A model generated the notes under the pieces. That model worked only from the letters and a program-made list of their open reading frames with translations. It was not told where the DNA came from and searched no databases. A DNA stretch of 64,000 nt from contig MPCU01000003.1 of NCBI GenBank assembly GCA_001874305.1, forward strand, positions 515,391 through 579,390, given 5' to 3'. A program made the position numbers and the translations under genes. How positions within the stretch are numbered: the stretch's first letter is position 1; every line of letters begins with the position of its first letter. Source of the stretch: Bacteriovorax sp. MedPE-SWde (GTDB taxonomy: Bacteria > Bdellovibrionota > Bacteriovoracia > Bacteriovoracales > Bacteriovoracaceae). This document shows positions 25,836 through 34,402 of this stretch, one piece after another.

Positions 25836-26564
25836 ATGAAGAAGCTTAAAAGAGTATGCTCCATATTACCTTTCCTCTTATTATCACCTTCTATCTTCGC
25901 TCAACCAAAAAACATAAAAATTGCAACAGAAGAATGGAAAGGCTATACAAATAAAGATGGTACTGGTCTTTACTTTGAGATAGTTAATGAAATATATAGA
26001 TCGACCTCAATTAAGCTTGAGATTATATTTGTACCTTGGGCGAGGGCGACAAAATTAGTCGATGATAAACAAAGAGATGTCTTATTTGGCTCTTATAATA
26101 ATCTGCCTGGATATCTATATCCTGACTATCCTTTAAATACAGAACTCTCAGCAGTCATTTTCCATAAAGATACTATTCCTAACTGGAAAGGGGTAAAGGA
26201 TTTAGAGGGAAAGAAGATTGCATGGGTTAGAGGCTATGACTATCATAACTATATAGAGAGTAAACTTGAATGGAGTGAAGTCAAATCTACGAAACAAGGT
26301 CTAGATATGCTTTTAAAAGGAAGAGTTGATGTTTATATGGACTCTTTGGAAACACTTCAAAAAACAATAAAATCTAGAAACCTTGATATAACTAAATATG
26401 AGATAAAAATAGGATTAGAAAAGAACACATATGCAAGATTTTCTAATACTAAGAAATCAAAACAGTTAATAGAGATATATAATAGAAATGTAAAAAAGAT
26501 GTTAAAATCAGGAAAGTTAAAAGAGATGTATAAGAAATGGAATCATCGTTTTCCTAAGTTTTAA
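25836..26564 (+). CDS. Periplasmic solute-binding protein family 3-like
   Basis: A 242-residue protein with a signal peptide (ending SIFAQ). The mature chain is an SBP_bac_3 fold: ATEEWKGYTNKDGTGLYFEI, the hinge segment LEGKKIAWVRGYDY and a C-terminal LKEMYKKWNHRF. No permease or ATPase gene is adjacent, so it may feed an unlinked transporter or act as a sensor. It follows the BCCT gene by 38 bases with its own ATTGGAG. Confidence 0.8.
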   Translation: MKKLKRVCSILPFLLLSPSIFAQPKNIKIATEEWKGYTNKDGTGLYFEIVNEIYRSTSIKLEIIFVPWARATKLVDDKQRDVLFGSYNNLPGYLYPDYPLNTELSAVIFHKDTIPNWKGVKDLEGKKIAWVRGYDYHNYIESKLEWSEVKSTKQGLDMLLKGRVDVYMDSLETLQKTIKSRNLDITKYEIKIGLEKNTYARFSNTKKSKQLIEIYNRNVKKMLKSGKLKEMYKKWNHRFPKF

Positions 26565-26591
26565 AAAGAAAGAGTAGTGTTAAGGTAAATT

Positions 26592-27410
26592 ATGTTTTTC
26601 AAAAGTCCTCAGGCCCAATGGCAAAATATTCTAACAAAACCTCTAAAGCAACAAACTAAGTTTTTAAATAAAGTATGCAAAGTAAATCGTAGAGATGCTC
26701 TTGTTATTAGAGAAGCTTTCTTCGATAACCTTAGTTTTGATCTTGTTAGAGATATATTTAAGCTAGTTAACAATGTTGTTGATAGTGATGGTATAGACCC
26801 TAGCTTTAGAGAGCTGATTTTTGATCGTCTCTTTGGAGTTCTTGATATTGAGCACTTATACCCTGAGGATGAGGAAGATGATAATGTCATTTCCGGTGAC
26901 GGTTATCATGTCTATACTGCGAATTACCATGACCTTGATCTTATTGTAGATTTTGTTAACTCTTGTAAAGATATAAAATCTATATGTGACCTTGGCTCTG
27001 GTTCCGGTCGTGCTCTCTTGTATATGGCCCTTGAAATGAATAGAGAACTCAATTATCTTGGGCTTGAACTTGTTAATGATAGAGTTGAATTTACAAATGA
27101 TATAGCTCAAAAATTTTCTCTTGAGAATTTAAAGTTTAAAACTTGTAACTTCTTAAGTCAGCCGGATATGTTTGAAGGCTTTGATGCATACTATTTTTAT
27201 GACCCTGTTGGAACCGATGATGTACCCAAGCTTATTTCACTCTTTCAAGACAAAATCTCTAAAGGGGAGAGCTTCTATATACTCTTTATCTCTGGATGGG
27301 ATGATATAATGCTAAATGCCTTAAATGACCTTAAGGGACTTGAAAAGCTATCTTCAACTCATAGTAGAAAACAAGACGATCGTTTTGTAAGCTTTTATAA
27401 AAGCAAATAA
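26592..27410 (+). CDS. SAM-dependent methyltransferase-like protein (paralogue 1)
   Basis: A 272-residue protein with a helical N-terminal half and a SAM-binding fold at the C-terminus: CDLGSGSGRALL (132-143), then YLGLELVNDRVEFTN, and YYFYDPVG (200-207) at the place of the catalytic NPPY-like motif. The sequence DLGSGxGR resembles DOT1/PrmA-like enzymes. The gene at 27509 shares the same three blocks, so the two are probably paralogues. The substrate is unknown. AAGG precedes the ATG by 6 bases. Confidence 0.7.
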   Translation: MFFKSPQAQWQNILTKPLKQQTKFLNKVCKVNRRDALVIREAFFDNLSFDLVRDIFKLVNNVVDSDGIDPSFRELIFDRLFGVLDIEHLYPEDEEDDNVISGDGYHVYTANYHDLDLIVDFVNSCKDIKSICDLGSGSGRALLYMALEMNRELNYLGLELVNDRVEFTNDIAQKFSLENLKFKTCNFLSQPDMFEGFDAYYFYDPVGTDDVPKLISLFQDKISKGESFYILFISGWDDIMLNALNDLKGLEKLSSTHSRKQDDRFVSFYKSK

Positions 27411-27508
27411 GGGTTGAGTGCTTTACTTCGTGAGAAGTGACAGCTAGTATCTCTTAACTTAATAAGCTCATGCATGGTAACCATGATCGTATTGCATCAT
27501 AGGGCAGC

Positions 27509-28555
27509 ATGAACTTATCTGAAAAAACTCAATTAAACCTTCTCGAAGGTTCTCAAACTAATAACCTCGATTCTATTCCTTTTGATTTAACACCCATTGA
27601 AATGGCGAACTTATACACTAACTCTGCCTTATTAGTAACGATAATGGGATTCTTAAAGGAGCAACTTTGGTTACAAGGTAAGGAAGATAATAAAACAGGT
27701 AATAATACTTCATATCGAGATTTTATCTTGCCCCTGTTTCAAAAAGAGTTAGCGCCGGTACTATTTCTCAAAAGTTATTTACTGGAGAGTGGTGCTAAAA
27801 ATATAAAAAAAGTTACCAAAAACAGTGAAAAAATTGAGAAGAAAGTAATATCTCTCATAATAGAAAAATCATTTAAAAATCAGAAAGATTTTATAATACA
27901 ATCACTTTCAAATATGAAAGAACTCTTCATCAGAGAAGAAACTGAAGATCAGGGCCTTAGGCTATATAGAACCTTTGATAAATTAGATGATATTTTTAAC
28001 TTGGATTATGAACAGGACAAGACCTTAATCGTAGACCCTTTAAATAAAGAGAGACTCTATGAAGGCGCGGGAGTTGGAGTCCAATCAGGGTATTCAACAA
28101 TACTACTTGCTCTTGAAAATATTGATTTGAGTGAAAAATCTAGAATTATTGACTTAGGTTCTGGATACGGAAGGGTAGGTCTAGTCTGTTCTCTTTTGAG
28201 GCCAGATATTAACTTCATAGGGTATGAATATGTACCTCATCGTGTAAAATTATCCAATAAGACTTCTGAGTCTTTAGATCTTGAAAAGACATTAAAGTTT
28301 ATCACTCAGGACCTTTCCCTTGATACATTTAAAATTCCTGACGCGGATGTTTATTATCTCTATGATCCCTTTACTAAAGATACATACGAGTCAGTGTTAA
28401 AGCAGATTGTAGAAATTAGTAAGAGGAAGAAGATTACTGTTGTTACAAAAGGTAATGCAAGTAACTGGCTGAATGAGATTGCCAATGATAATAATTGGTC
28501 GAAACCAGTATATATTGATGACGGGAATCTTTGCATATTCAAATCTTGCGATTAG
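27509..28555 (+). CDS. SAM-dependent methyltransferase-like protein (paralogue 2)
   Basis: A 348-residue protein. Residues 1-180 are helical and unassigned. The SAM domain reads IIDLGSGYGRVGLV (213-226), FIGYEYVPHRVKLSN and VYYLYDPFTKDTYES, lining up with the upstream gene's CDLGSGSGR, YLGLELVNDRVEFTN and YYFYDPVGTDDV. The arrangement suggests tandem duplication with later divergence of the N-terminal domain. A 6-1-6 dyad CATGGT-A-ACCATG (27473-27485) lies in the 98-base gap before the gene; its role is unknown. Confidence 0.7.
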   Translation: MNLSEKTQLNLLEGSQTNNLDSIPFDLTPIEMANLYTNSALLVTIMGFLKEQLWLQGKEDNKTGNNTSYRDFILPLFQKELAPVLFLKSYLLESGAKNIKKVTKNSEKIEKKVISLIIEKSFKNQKDFIIQSLSNMKELFIREETEDQGLRLYRTFDKLDDIFNLDYEQDKTLIVDPLNKERLYEGAGVGVQSGYSTILLALENIDLSEKSRIIDLGSGYGRVGLVCSLLRPDINFIGYEYVPHRVKLSNKTSESLDLEKTLKFITQDLSLDTFKIPDADVYYLYDPFTKDTYESVLKQIVEISKRKKITVVTKGNASNWLNEIANDNNWSKPVYIDDGNLCIFKSCD

Positions 28556-28590
28556 AATAATATCAAATCGTAAGAAAGGTTTGAGAATAT

Positions 28591-29022
28591 ATGAAACTAT
28601 CACACAATATTTTTATAATGTCTTCAGTTGATGAAGTCTGGAAGCACACAGTAACGCCTAGTAAGTGGAGTAAATGGAACCCTAATATACAGGATATAAG
28701 TTATTCAGAAGATGGAGAGCTAACCGTAGGTGATACATTTCAACTTAAACAGGTCGGTATGGCGAAAGCTGAGTGGAAAGTTTTAGATATTCAGGAGAAG
28801 AAATCCTGTCGTTGGATGACGACTTCTCCAGGTATTAAAATTATCGCACAACATAGTATTGAAGCTAAGGATAAAGGTGTCTCTAATACTTTAAAGTTAG
28901 AAATTACTGGTTTTATGAGTTTCCTTCTTTATCCAATCATCTTGTTATCAAGTAAGAGTGCATTAAAAAAAGAAAACGAAGGTCTAAGAAATTATATAGT
29001 AGGTAGCAATGGCAAAGACTAA
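28591..29022 (+). CDS. SRPBCC family protein
   Basis: A 143-residue START-like protein. The opening SHNIFIMSSVDEVWKHTVTP followed by SKWSKWNPNIQDI is characteristic, and the C-terminal helix is long and basic. It ends with a hydrophobic stretch (FMSFLLYPIILLSS) before the last helix. The ligand is unknown. Its end overlaps the DNA alkylation repair gene by 14 bases, so the two are co-translated. Confidence 0.75.
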   Translation: MKLSHNIFIMSSVDEVWKHTVTPSKWSKWNPNIQDISYSEDGELTVGDTFQLKQVGMAKAEWKVLDIQEKKSCRWMTTSPGIKIIAQHSIEAKDKGVSNTLKLEITGFMSFLLYPIILLSSKSALKKENEGLRNYIVGSNGKD

Positions 29023-30160
29023 CTTTTTAATGAAGGACAGTATTAATCCGAGAGTTCTAAAAGAGCTTGCTGCTAATATAAAGAAAAACTACAAGAGTTT
29101 TGATGACAAAGGTTTTTGCTCTTCGGTAAGTAAGGAACTAAAAAAATTAGAATTAAAAGAAAGAATCTCTCTCGTAACTCATTCTTTAAACGATTATTTA
29201 CCTGGTCAATTTGAAAAAGCAGTGGCAATTCTCTTAAAGTCACTTCCAGAAGAACTACCTAATGGGAGTAAAGATATAGAAGGCTATGGAAGTAATATGC
29301 TTGATAGTCTCCATGGCTTTATAATGATCTCTCTAACTAATTATGTTGCAGAGTATGGGATCGCCAACTATGAAGTCTCTATGAATGCTCTTAAGATAAT
29401 GACAAGTCGATTCTCTGCTGAAGAAGCTGCAAGGTACTTTATTCAAAAGTATCCGTTAAAGACTTTTAAAACCTATAAAAAGTGGTGTCTCGATGAGAAT
29501 ATGCATGTAAGAAGACTGGTCTCGGAATCGACTCGTCCTAGACTTCCCTGGACTATGCAGCTAGCAGAGTTTATAGAAGATCCTACTCCTGTTCTTCCAT
29601 TTTTAGAACTTCTAAAAAACGATAAAGAGCTCTATGTTAGAAGATCTGTTGCTAATAACCTCAATGATATTTCTAAAGATAACCCAGATGTCGTAATTAA
29701 ATTATTAAAGAAGTGGAGTAAAGATAAATCAAGTGAAATGCAGTGGCTTGTTAAGCATGCTTTAAGAACATTAATTAAAGAGGGCAATAGTGAGGCACTC
29801 TCAATAATTGGCTTTCATCCTGACCCTGCCATTAAAGTTCAAAACTTGACGCTTGATAGTAGCACAGTAAATTTTGGTGATTCATTAATTTTTAAAACAA
29901 AGATTAAGTCATTATCTGATAGTGATCAGTGGCTAATGATAGACCATGTAATTCATCATATGAAGGCAAATGGTAAGCTTAGTCCTAAGGTTTTCAAACT
30001 TAAGAAAATTAAACTTAAGGCCCATGAAACTATTGAAATCAATAAATCTCATCCTATAAAAAAGATAACAACTCGTGAGTACTATGCAGGTAAACACGAA
30101 GTGCAATTACAAATAAATGGAAGTCGATTTCCCAAGAAATTCTTTAGTTTAGTCATATGA
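29009..30160 (+). CDS. DNA alkylation repair protein (HEAT-repeat, AlkD-related)
   Basis: A 383-residue protein built of HEAT-like helical pairs. Recognisable segments are LSFAEEAARYFI-like SRFSAEEAARYFIQKYP, DENMHVRRLVSESTRPRLPW and LELLKNDKELYVRRSVANNL, typical of the AlkD/AlkC-like superfamily that removes alkylated purines. The C-terminal 110 residues form a beta-rich domain (VNFGDSLIFKTKIKSLSD), as in the AlkC group with an Ig-like tail. It starts inside the SRPBCC gene. Confidence 0.85.
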   Translation: MAKTNFLMKDSINPRVLKELAANIKKNYKSFDDKGFCSSVSKELKKLELKERISLVTHSLNDYLPGQFEKAVAILLKSLPEELPNGSKDIEGYGSNMLDSLHGFIMISLTNYVAEYGIANYEVSMNALKIMTSRFSAEEAARYFIQKYPLKTFKTYKKWCLDENMHVRRLVSESTRPRLPWTMQLAEFIEDPTPVLPFLELLKNDKELYVRRSVANNLNDISKDNPDVVIKLLKKWSKDKSSEMQWLVKHALRTLIKEGNSEALSIIGFHPDPAIKVQNLTLDSSTVNFGDSLIFKTKIKSLSDSDQWLMIDHVIHHMKANGKLSPKVFKLKKIKLKAHETIEINKSHPIKKITTREYYAGKHEVQLQINGSRFPKKFFSLVI

Positions 30161-30184
30161 ATTAGAGATATGATATAATTAATT

Positions 30185-30637
30185 ATGTATAGAAAGAAGG
30201 CAAGGGCCAAGAGCTGGGATGATAAAGTTCGAATTGTGAATGATTCGTTTTTGAGGTGTATAAACGATAAATTCTTTTCTCGTTACTTTTATAAAAACCT
30301 CTTCTTTTTAAAACCAAATCTCGAAGACTACTTTAAAAATACCGATATGGAGCATCAGGAAAAGGCCATCATGAATGGCCTTAAATTCCTATTAGGATTT
30401 CTCGATGGTAAAGATGCCAATAGTCGAAGCCAGATTGTACGCATCGCACAGACTCACGGTCATCTTGCTTTAAATATCCATCCTCATAGCTACTATTATT
30501 GGATAGAGGCGATAGTAATGACCGCAAAGAAGTGTGACCCTGAGTGGTTTGATGATTTGGAATATTACTGGCGAGAAGTTGTCTCATTCCCTGTTAGTTT
30601 TATAATTTCAAACTACTACGTAAAGCACCCAAAGTAA
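30185..30637 (+). CDS. Single-domain globin-like protein
   Basis: A 150-residue all-helical protein whose motif spacing fits bacterial globins. Phe50 in LEDYF is a candidate CD1 Phe. His93 in HGHLALNIHPHSYYYW is placed for the proximal heme ligand, using the H-x4-I-x-P-x2-Y pattern, and Trp127 or later aromatic residues close the H helix. If correct it binds heme and O2, NO or a redox signal. It lies 24 bases after the alkylation repair gene and may be in its operon. The assignment is by motif reading only. Confidence 0.65.
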   Translation: MYRKKARAKSWDDKVRIVNDSFLRCINDKFFSRYFYKNLFFLKPNLEDYFKNTDMEHQEKAIMNGLKFLLGFLDGKDANSRSQIVRIAQTHGHLALNIHPHSYYYWIEAIVMTAKKCDPEWFDDLEYYWREVVSFPVSFIISNYYVKHPK

Positions 30638-30651
30638 GGGTATATTTATAA

Positions 30652-31077
30652 TTAGTCTAAATGACATATATGTTCATTTACAGTTTTAAAAATTTCAAAC
30701 GAGCATCGATAGCTCTCTCCATATATTACTTTCTTACCGTCTTGTTTGATATAGCGCTTAAGATTACGTGCTGATTGGAAATCTCCACAATAGCCTTGCT
30801 TTATCTTTCCTATGTATTTCTTGTATACACCATTAGTAAAACGAGCCGTTGAAAGATCTAAGGATACTTCTCTTACTCCAATATCCCATCCATCAATTTT
30901 AGCATCATGAATAATGGATACAACATTTTCGTCAACCATTACTTCACAGTTACTACCTGAAGCAACTTGTTCTCCATTTAGTGTTTGTTCTGAATAGCTA
31001 CCTTTACCTTCAAAATTAAAAGTAGCGATAGCATTAGTTGTAATTAAAAGAGTAATTCCAATAAGCATTTTCTTCAT
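30652..31077 (-). CDS. Small exported protein, unknown (module A, left member)
   Basis: A 141-residue protein. The start chosen, MKKMLIGITLLITTNAIATF, gives a normal signal peptide and has GGGAG 9 bases upstream; the open frame extends 70 codons further but that part is not gene-like. The mature chain is beta-rich with four Cys and no known domain. It is divergent from the HTH regulator at 31211. The same layout recurs at 36824-38805. Confidence 0.65.
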   Translation of the reverse strand: MKKMLIGITLLITTNAIATFNFEGKGSYSEQTLNGEQVASGSNCEVMVDENVVSIIHDAKIDGWDIGVREVSLDLSTARFTNGVYKKYIGKIKQGYCGDFQSARNLKRYIKQDGKKVIYGESYRCSFEIFKTVNEHICHLD

Positions 31078-31210
31078 TCTTTGCTCCCTTGTTTCTTGTT
31101 GTTTTGTTGAGTACGTTATTCCACTGATTGGAGTTCTGTTCCAGTTTTTCTGGCCATATATGTAACAATAATATATGTCATTTTGGAATATGATGTGCGA
31201 TAATGGGTAC

Positions 31211-32212
31211 ATGGATATACAATATATTGAAATTATTAAGGATCTACTTGTAGCTATCAGGGGAAAGAGAAGCCAGGCAAAACTCAATGACTTACTTGGC
31301 TATGACTATAATCAAGTCTCTAGGTGGGAAACGGGCGCTCGTAGAATTCACTGGGATGACTTTCTTAGAATATGTGATGTTTGCAATGTAAAACTGATCG
31401 AGGCGATTGAGAGTCAATTTGCATTTACCATTGACCTAAACGAAAGCTCTGCTTCAATTATATCCTTGCTAACTTCAAACTTAAAACAACAGGAAATCGC
31501 TAAGATAGTCGAGACATCACGCTATACTATTAGTCGTTGGCTTAAAGGAGAAACAACACCATATCTTGAACACATATTAAAGCTCTTAGAATTCCACTCA
31601 GAGATGTCCCTTGTTCTAGATCTTACTGTGGGTGTTGAAAAACTGCCAAGCTTACAATTGAGCATGGTCGAAAAAATGCAAAATACTGAGGCCTTTAATG
31701 AAAACTTAAATATTACAAAAGTGTTAGCTTGCTTTGAACTTTCTCAATACAAAGAACTAGACTCTCATATTCCAGGCTTTATATCTGACCTTGTGGGAGT
31801 AGCACTTTCAGAGGAAAATGAAACGATAGAGCTAGCAGAAAAATTAGGAATGATAAAACTTGAGCTTGGAAAGTATGTTTTAACGGATGATAAAACAATG
31901 AACCTAGCTTTTAATCCTAAGAGAAGTATGAAGATAAAAAAGTTAGCTGCTATGAAAGCAGTAGGAGTTATGGATAATTTCTTAGATGATATTAAAGTAT
32001 CTCGAAATAACAGACTTACATATCAATTTACAACAATAAGTACAGATGCTCTTGTACAAGTGAATGAAGAAATTTCAAAATTTCATAATAGTATTAATAA
32101 TATCCTAATGTCTGACAACAAACCACATGATAACCTTTTATCATTGAGTGTAAATTTGGTTGATGAATTAGAAGTTTTAGAAAAAAAGAATAATATGGAG
32201 AAAACACAATGA
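31211..32212 (+). CDS. HTH regulator with DUF4423/TIGR02147-like C-terminus (module A)
   Basis: A 333-residue regulator from the ATG at 31211 (an ATG at 31175 is in frame). Two helix-turn-helix segments are visible: LNDLLGYDYNQVSRWETGAR and IAKIVETSRYTISRWLKGET. The C-terminal half resembles DUF4423, with YQFTTISTDALVQVNEEISK followed by a long helix, a family frequent in Bdellovibrionota and Fibrobacter. It overlaps the following exported-protein gene by 4 bases (ATGA). It probably controls that gene and the divergent one. Two ATATATGT direct repeats (31156, 31171) lie just upstream. Confidence 0.7.
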   Translation: MDIQYIEIIKDLLVAIRGKRSQAKLNDLLGYDYNQVSRWETGARRIHWDDFLRICDVCNVKLIEAIESQFAFTIDLNESSASIISLLTSNLKQQEIAKIVETSRYTISRWLKGETTPYLEHILKLLEFHSEMSLVLDLTVGVEKLPSLQLSMVEKMQNTEAFNENLNITKVLACFELSQYKELDSHIPGFISDLVGVALSEENETIELAEKLGMIKLELGKYVLTDDKTMNLAFNPKRSMKIKKLAAMKAVGVMDNFLDDIKVSRNNRLTYQFTTISTDALVQVNEEISKFHNSINNILMSDNKPHDNLLSLSVNLVDELEVLEKKNNMEKTQ

Positions 32213-32664
32213 AAAAAATACTATTAACTTTAGCATTTATACCTAGTCTTGCACTGTCTTCGTCTTGCCTTGATCTTAACGGTACCTGGAAAGGACTTTG
32301 TGATCGAGATGGATCAGTAAAGGAAGAATCTATTACGATTAGACAAAAAGGTTGTGGGCAGATAACTTTCTATAGCATAGATTATAAAATTGGAATGCCA
32401 TATGAGCAAAGACATGAAAATACATATGAGCGCATGACTAATATCTATAACTTATACTGGGGTAAAGATGGGCAGAGCTTATTCTTTGACGTTGATCGTA
32501 TTCGCTGGATGAAGCACAAGAATATTGTTTCAACTGGAGAAGGGGTAGGGGTTATACGAGTAAGTGGTGATGAAATGAGCTATTCTCGTTCTTATTCAGC
32601 CAGAAGTCGTGAAGGTGTCTATTCTAAATCTTCTCGTAAGTGTGATTTCGTAAAAGAGAACTAG
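32209..32664 (+). CDS. Small exported protein, unknown (module A, right member)
   Basis: A 151-residue protein with a signal peptide (MKKILLTLAFIPSLALSSS) followed directly by CLDLNGTWKGLC. That opening and the beta-rich chain suggest a lipocalin-like small barrel, but no family is recognised. Four Cys remain after cleavage. It is translationally coupled to the upstream regulator. The stop lies 2 bases from the convergent acyltransferase gene. Confidence 0.65.
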   Translation: MKKILLTLAFIPSLALSSSCLDLNGTWKGLCDRDGSVKEESITIRQKGCGQITFYSIDYKIGMPYEQRHENTYERMTNIYNLYWGKDGQSLFFDVDRIRWMKHKNIVSTGEGVGVIRVSGDEMSYSRSYSARSREGVYSKSSRKCDFVKEN

Positions 32665-32666
32665 GT

Positions 32667-33782
32667 CTATAGAGCACCATTAAGAAATTTTTCTGTGAAC
32701 TTACCTCTTACAGCGAACTTGTAAATAAGTACTGAAAACGTAATAGCAAGTAGGGTTACAAGTGGGAACTTGATAACCCAACTAAGGTTCGCTGGCGCCA
32801 TCATAATTTGTAGGACAATGATAATTGGCAAATGAATTAAGTATATAAAGTAAGATCCTTCAACAAAGTAAGTAACTTTCTTATTCGCTTTCTTAAACAA
32901 ATGCTTGAATAAGAAAATTTGTCCAAGAACCAATGACCATGTGCTTATTACCGCTAGAGGTGTGAAGGTCCAAGCATCAGCTTTAAGATTAAAAATATCC
33001 AAATGAGAATCAACTTCAATAAAAGACCTCGCCATAGCACAAGTGCAACCGATAACTATAAGACATATTGATTTTGATTTAGATAAAGTAAAATCTTTGA
33101 ACTTAAATAGCATCCAACCAAAGAAATAGAAAATTCCATAATAAGCAGATATCGATATGGTTGGATACATATGAAATGGAGCATCCACCCAGTGAGACTT
33201 CATAAGGAAGTAGCTGAGGTAGGTTAAAAACATCGAAAATATAGTTAAAGACTTGATGTTGTTGAACTTGAAGATTTTAACCTTACTTAATGGAACAGAT
33301 AATAATGAAAAGAGGTAGAGATACATTAGGAACCAAAGGTGTCCCCAGTTTGGATCATGTCTAAATTTATCTTGAGTAGGTCCTGCAAATAAATTATCTA
33401 CTACATAATTAGATATAAATTTGTAGTCAAAGCTAAACACCTTGGCAGGGTTCTCCATTGCTAACCAAACAAGCTTAAGGGGAATGATTAGAAGCAAAAA
33501 GAAAACTAGCATTGGGTAGAGAAGACGCTTTGTTCTTTTTTTTAGAAAGTTGCCTTTGTTAATTATTAAATGAGAAAAGAAGCCACTTATAATAAAGAAC
33601 AATGGCATTCTAAATAATCTAAGAAAATCCAACATTATATCTATTATGTAAGAGTGACTCATATCCTTAATCACCCAGTGATATTCGATTTCACCATAAG
33701 CAAGACAAGCATGTAAGGGAATTCCTAGAAGTACCGCTATCGCACGTAGAAAATCAAAGTGATGATATCTTTCTTTCTTCAC
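32667..33782 (-). CDS. Acyltransferase 3 family membrane protein
   Basis: An integral membrane O-acyltransferase with about ten TM segments. From the GTG at 33782 it has 371 residues and opens with KKERYHHFDFLRAIAVLLGI, where the catalytic-type His and Arg of the family are in RHxxxDxxR-like context. The GTG shares its G with the upstream TAG stop and has AGGA 8 bases before it; an ATG at 33818 is in frame but lies in the upstream gene. It resembles OpgC-type succinyl/acyl transferases. It is the last gene of the desaturase-P450 operon. Confidence 0.82.
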   Translation of the reverse strand: MKKERYHHFDFLRAIAVLLGIPLHACLAYGEIEYHWVIKDMSHSYIIDIMLDFLRLFRMPLFFIISGFFSHLIINKGNFLKKRTKRLLYPMLVFFLLLIIPLKLVWLAMENPAKVFSFDYKFISNYVVDNLFAGPTQDKFRHDPNWGHLWFLMYLYLFSLLSVPLSKVKIFKFNNIKSLTIFSMFLTYLSYFLMKSHWVDAPFHMYPTISISAYYGIFYFFGWMLFKFKDFTLSKSKSICLIVIGCTCAMARSFIEVDSHLDIFNLKADAWTFTPLAVISTWSLVLGQIFLFKHLFKKANKKVTYFVEGSYFIYLIHLPIIIVLQIMMAPANLSWVIKFPLVTLLAITFSVLIYKFAVRGKFTEKFLNGAL

Positions 33783-34402
33783 TAGAATTGTCCTATGATG
33801 ATAAAGAGATGTATCCACAATACGATATTAATCATCTCAGCACGTGATGGTTTTAAAAATATTGGACCAAGTATGATTAATAGAGCATAGAGTAGCTGAT
33901 TTATTCCTATATATATTGATGGTGATGTAAGTATGTAGACGAATCCCATTAGAGATGCAGATAATGTGAATAAAATTCCAATTGGAAAATCGTTTCGACC
34001 CTTAATAAATTGAAAATAGATCAGTCCACAAAGATATAAAGTACATCCAATCACCAATGTTACAACTGCATAGTTCGCCTGTAAGTTTGAAACTATATAG
34101 AATCGACCAATAATGACTGGTGCAAAGGCCAAGTATGCAAGAAGGCCAAGTGTATTTCTTTTAAAGTATCGTACTGTTAGCATGCCTTTGTTTAAAGAAG
34201 ACATATTCTCATAGGCCAAGAAAATCTGACCGACCGCTTCCGAGAGAAAGAGGATAGAGAATAATACATTTGATAGAGCACTATAGAGATATACACCTAA
34301 GACTAAGAAGATAATTGCTGAGATAAACTGAACTTGGTAGGTCTGTTTTTTGACCTCTAGTCCTGTAGATCTTTCTTCGACCTTTTTAAGTAACTTTAGC
34401 AT
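33782..34402 (-). CDS. Six-TM integral membrane protein, unknown
   Basis: A 206-residue protein with six to seven hydrophobic segments and little else. No enzyme motif is visible. It overlaps the P450 gene by 7 bases and abuts the acyltransferase gene, so all are translated from one message. It could be a transporter or scaffold for the lipid product; this is a guess from context. Confidence 0.65.
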   Translation of the reverse strand: MLKLLKKVEERSTGLEVKKQTYQVQFISAIIFLVLGVYLYSALSNVLFSILFLSEAVGQIFLAYENMSSLNKGMLTVRYFKRNTLGLLAYLAFAPVIIGRFYIVSNLQANYAVVTLVIGCTLYLCGLIYFQFIKGRNDFPIGILFTLSASLMGFVYILTSPSIYIGINQLLYALLIILGPIFLKPSRAEMINIVLWIHLFIIIGQF

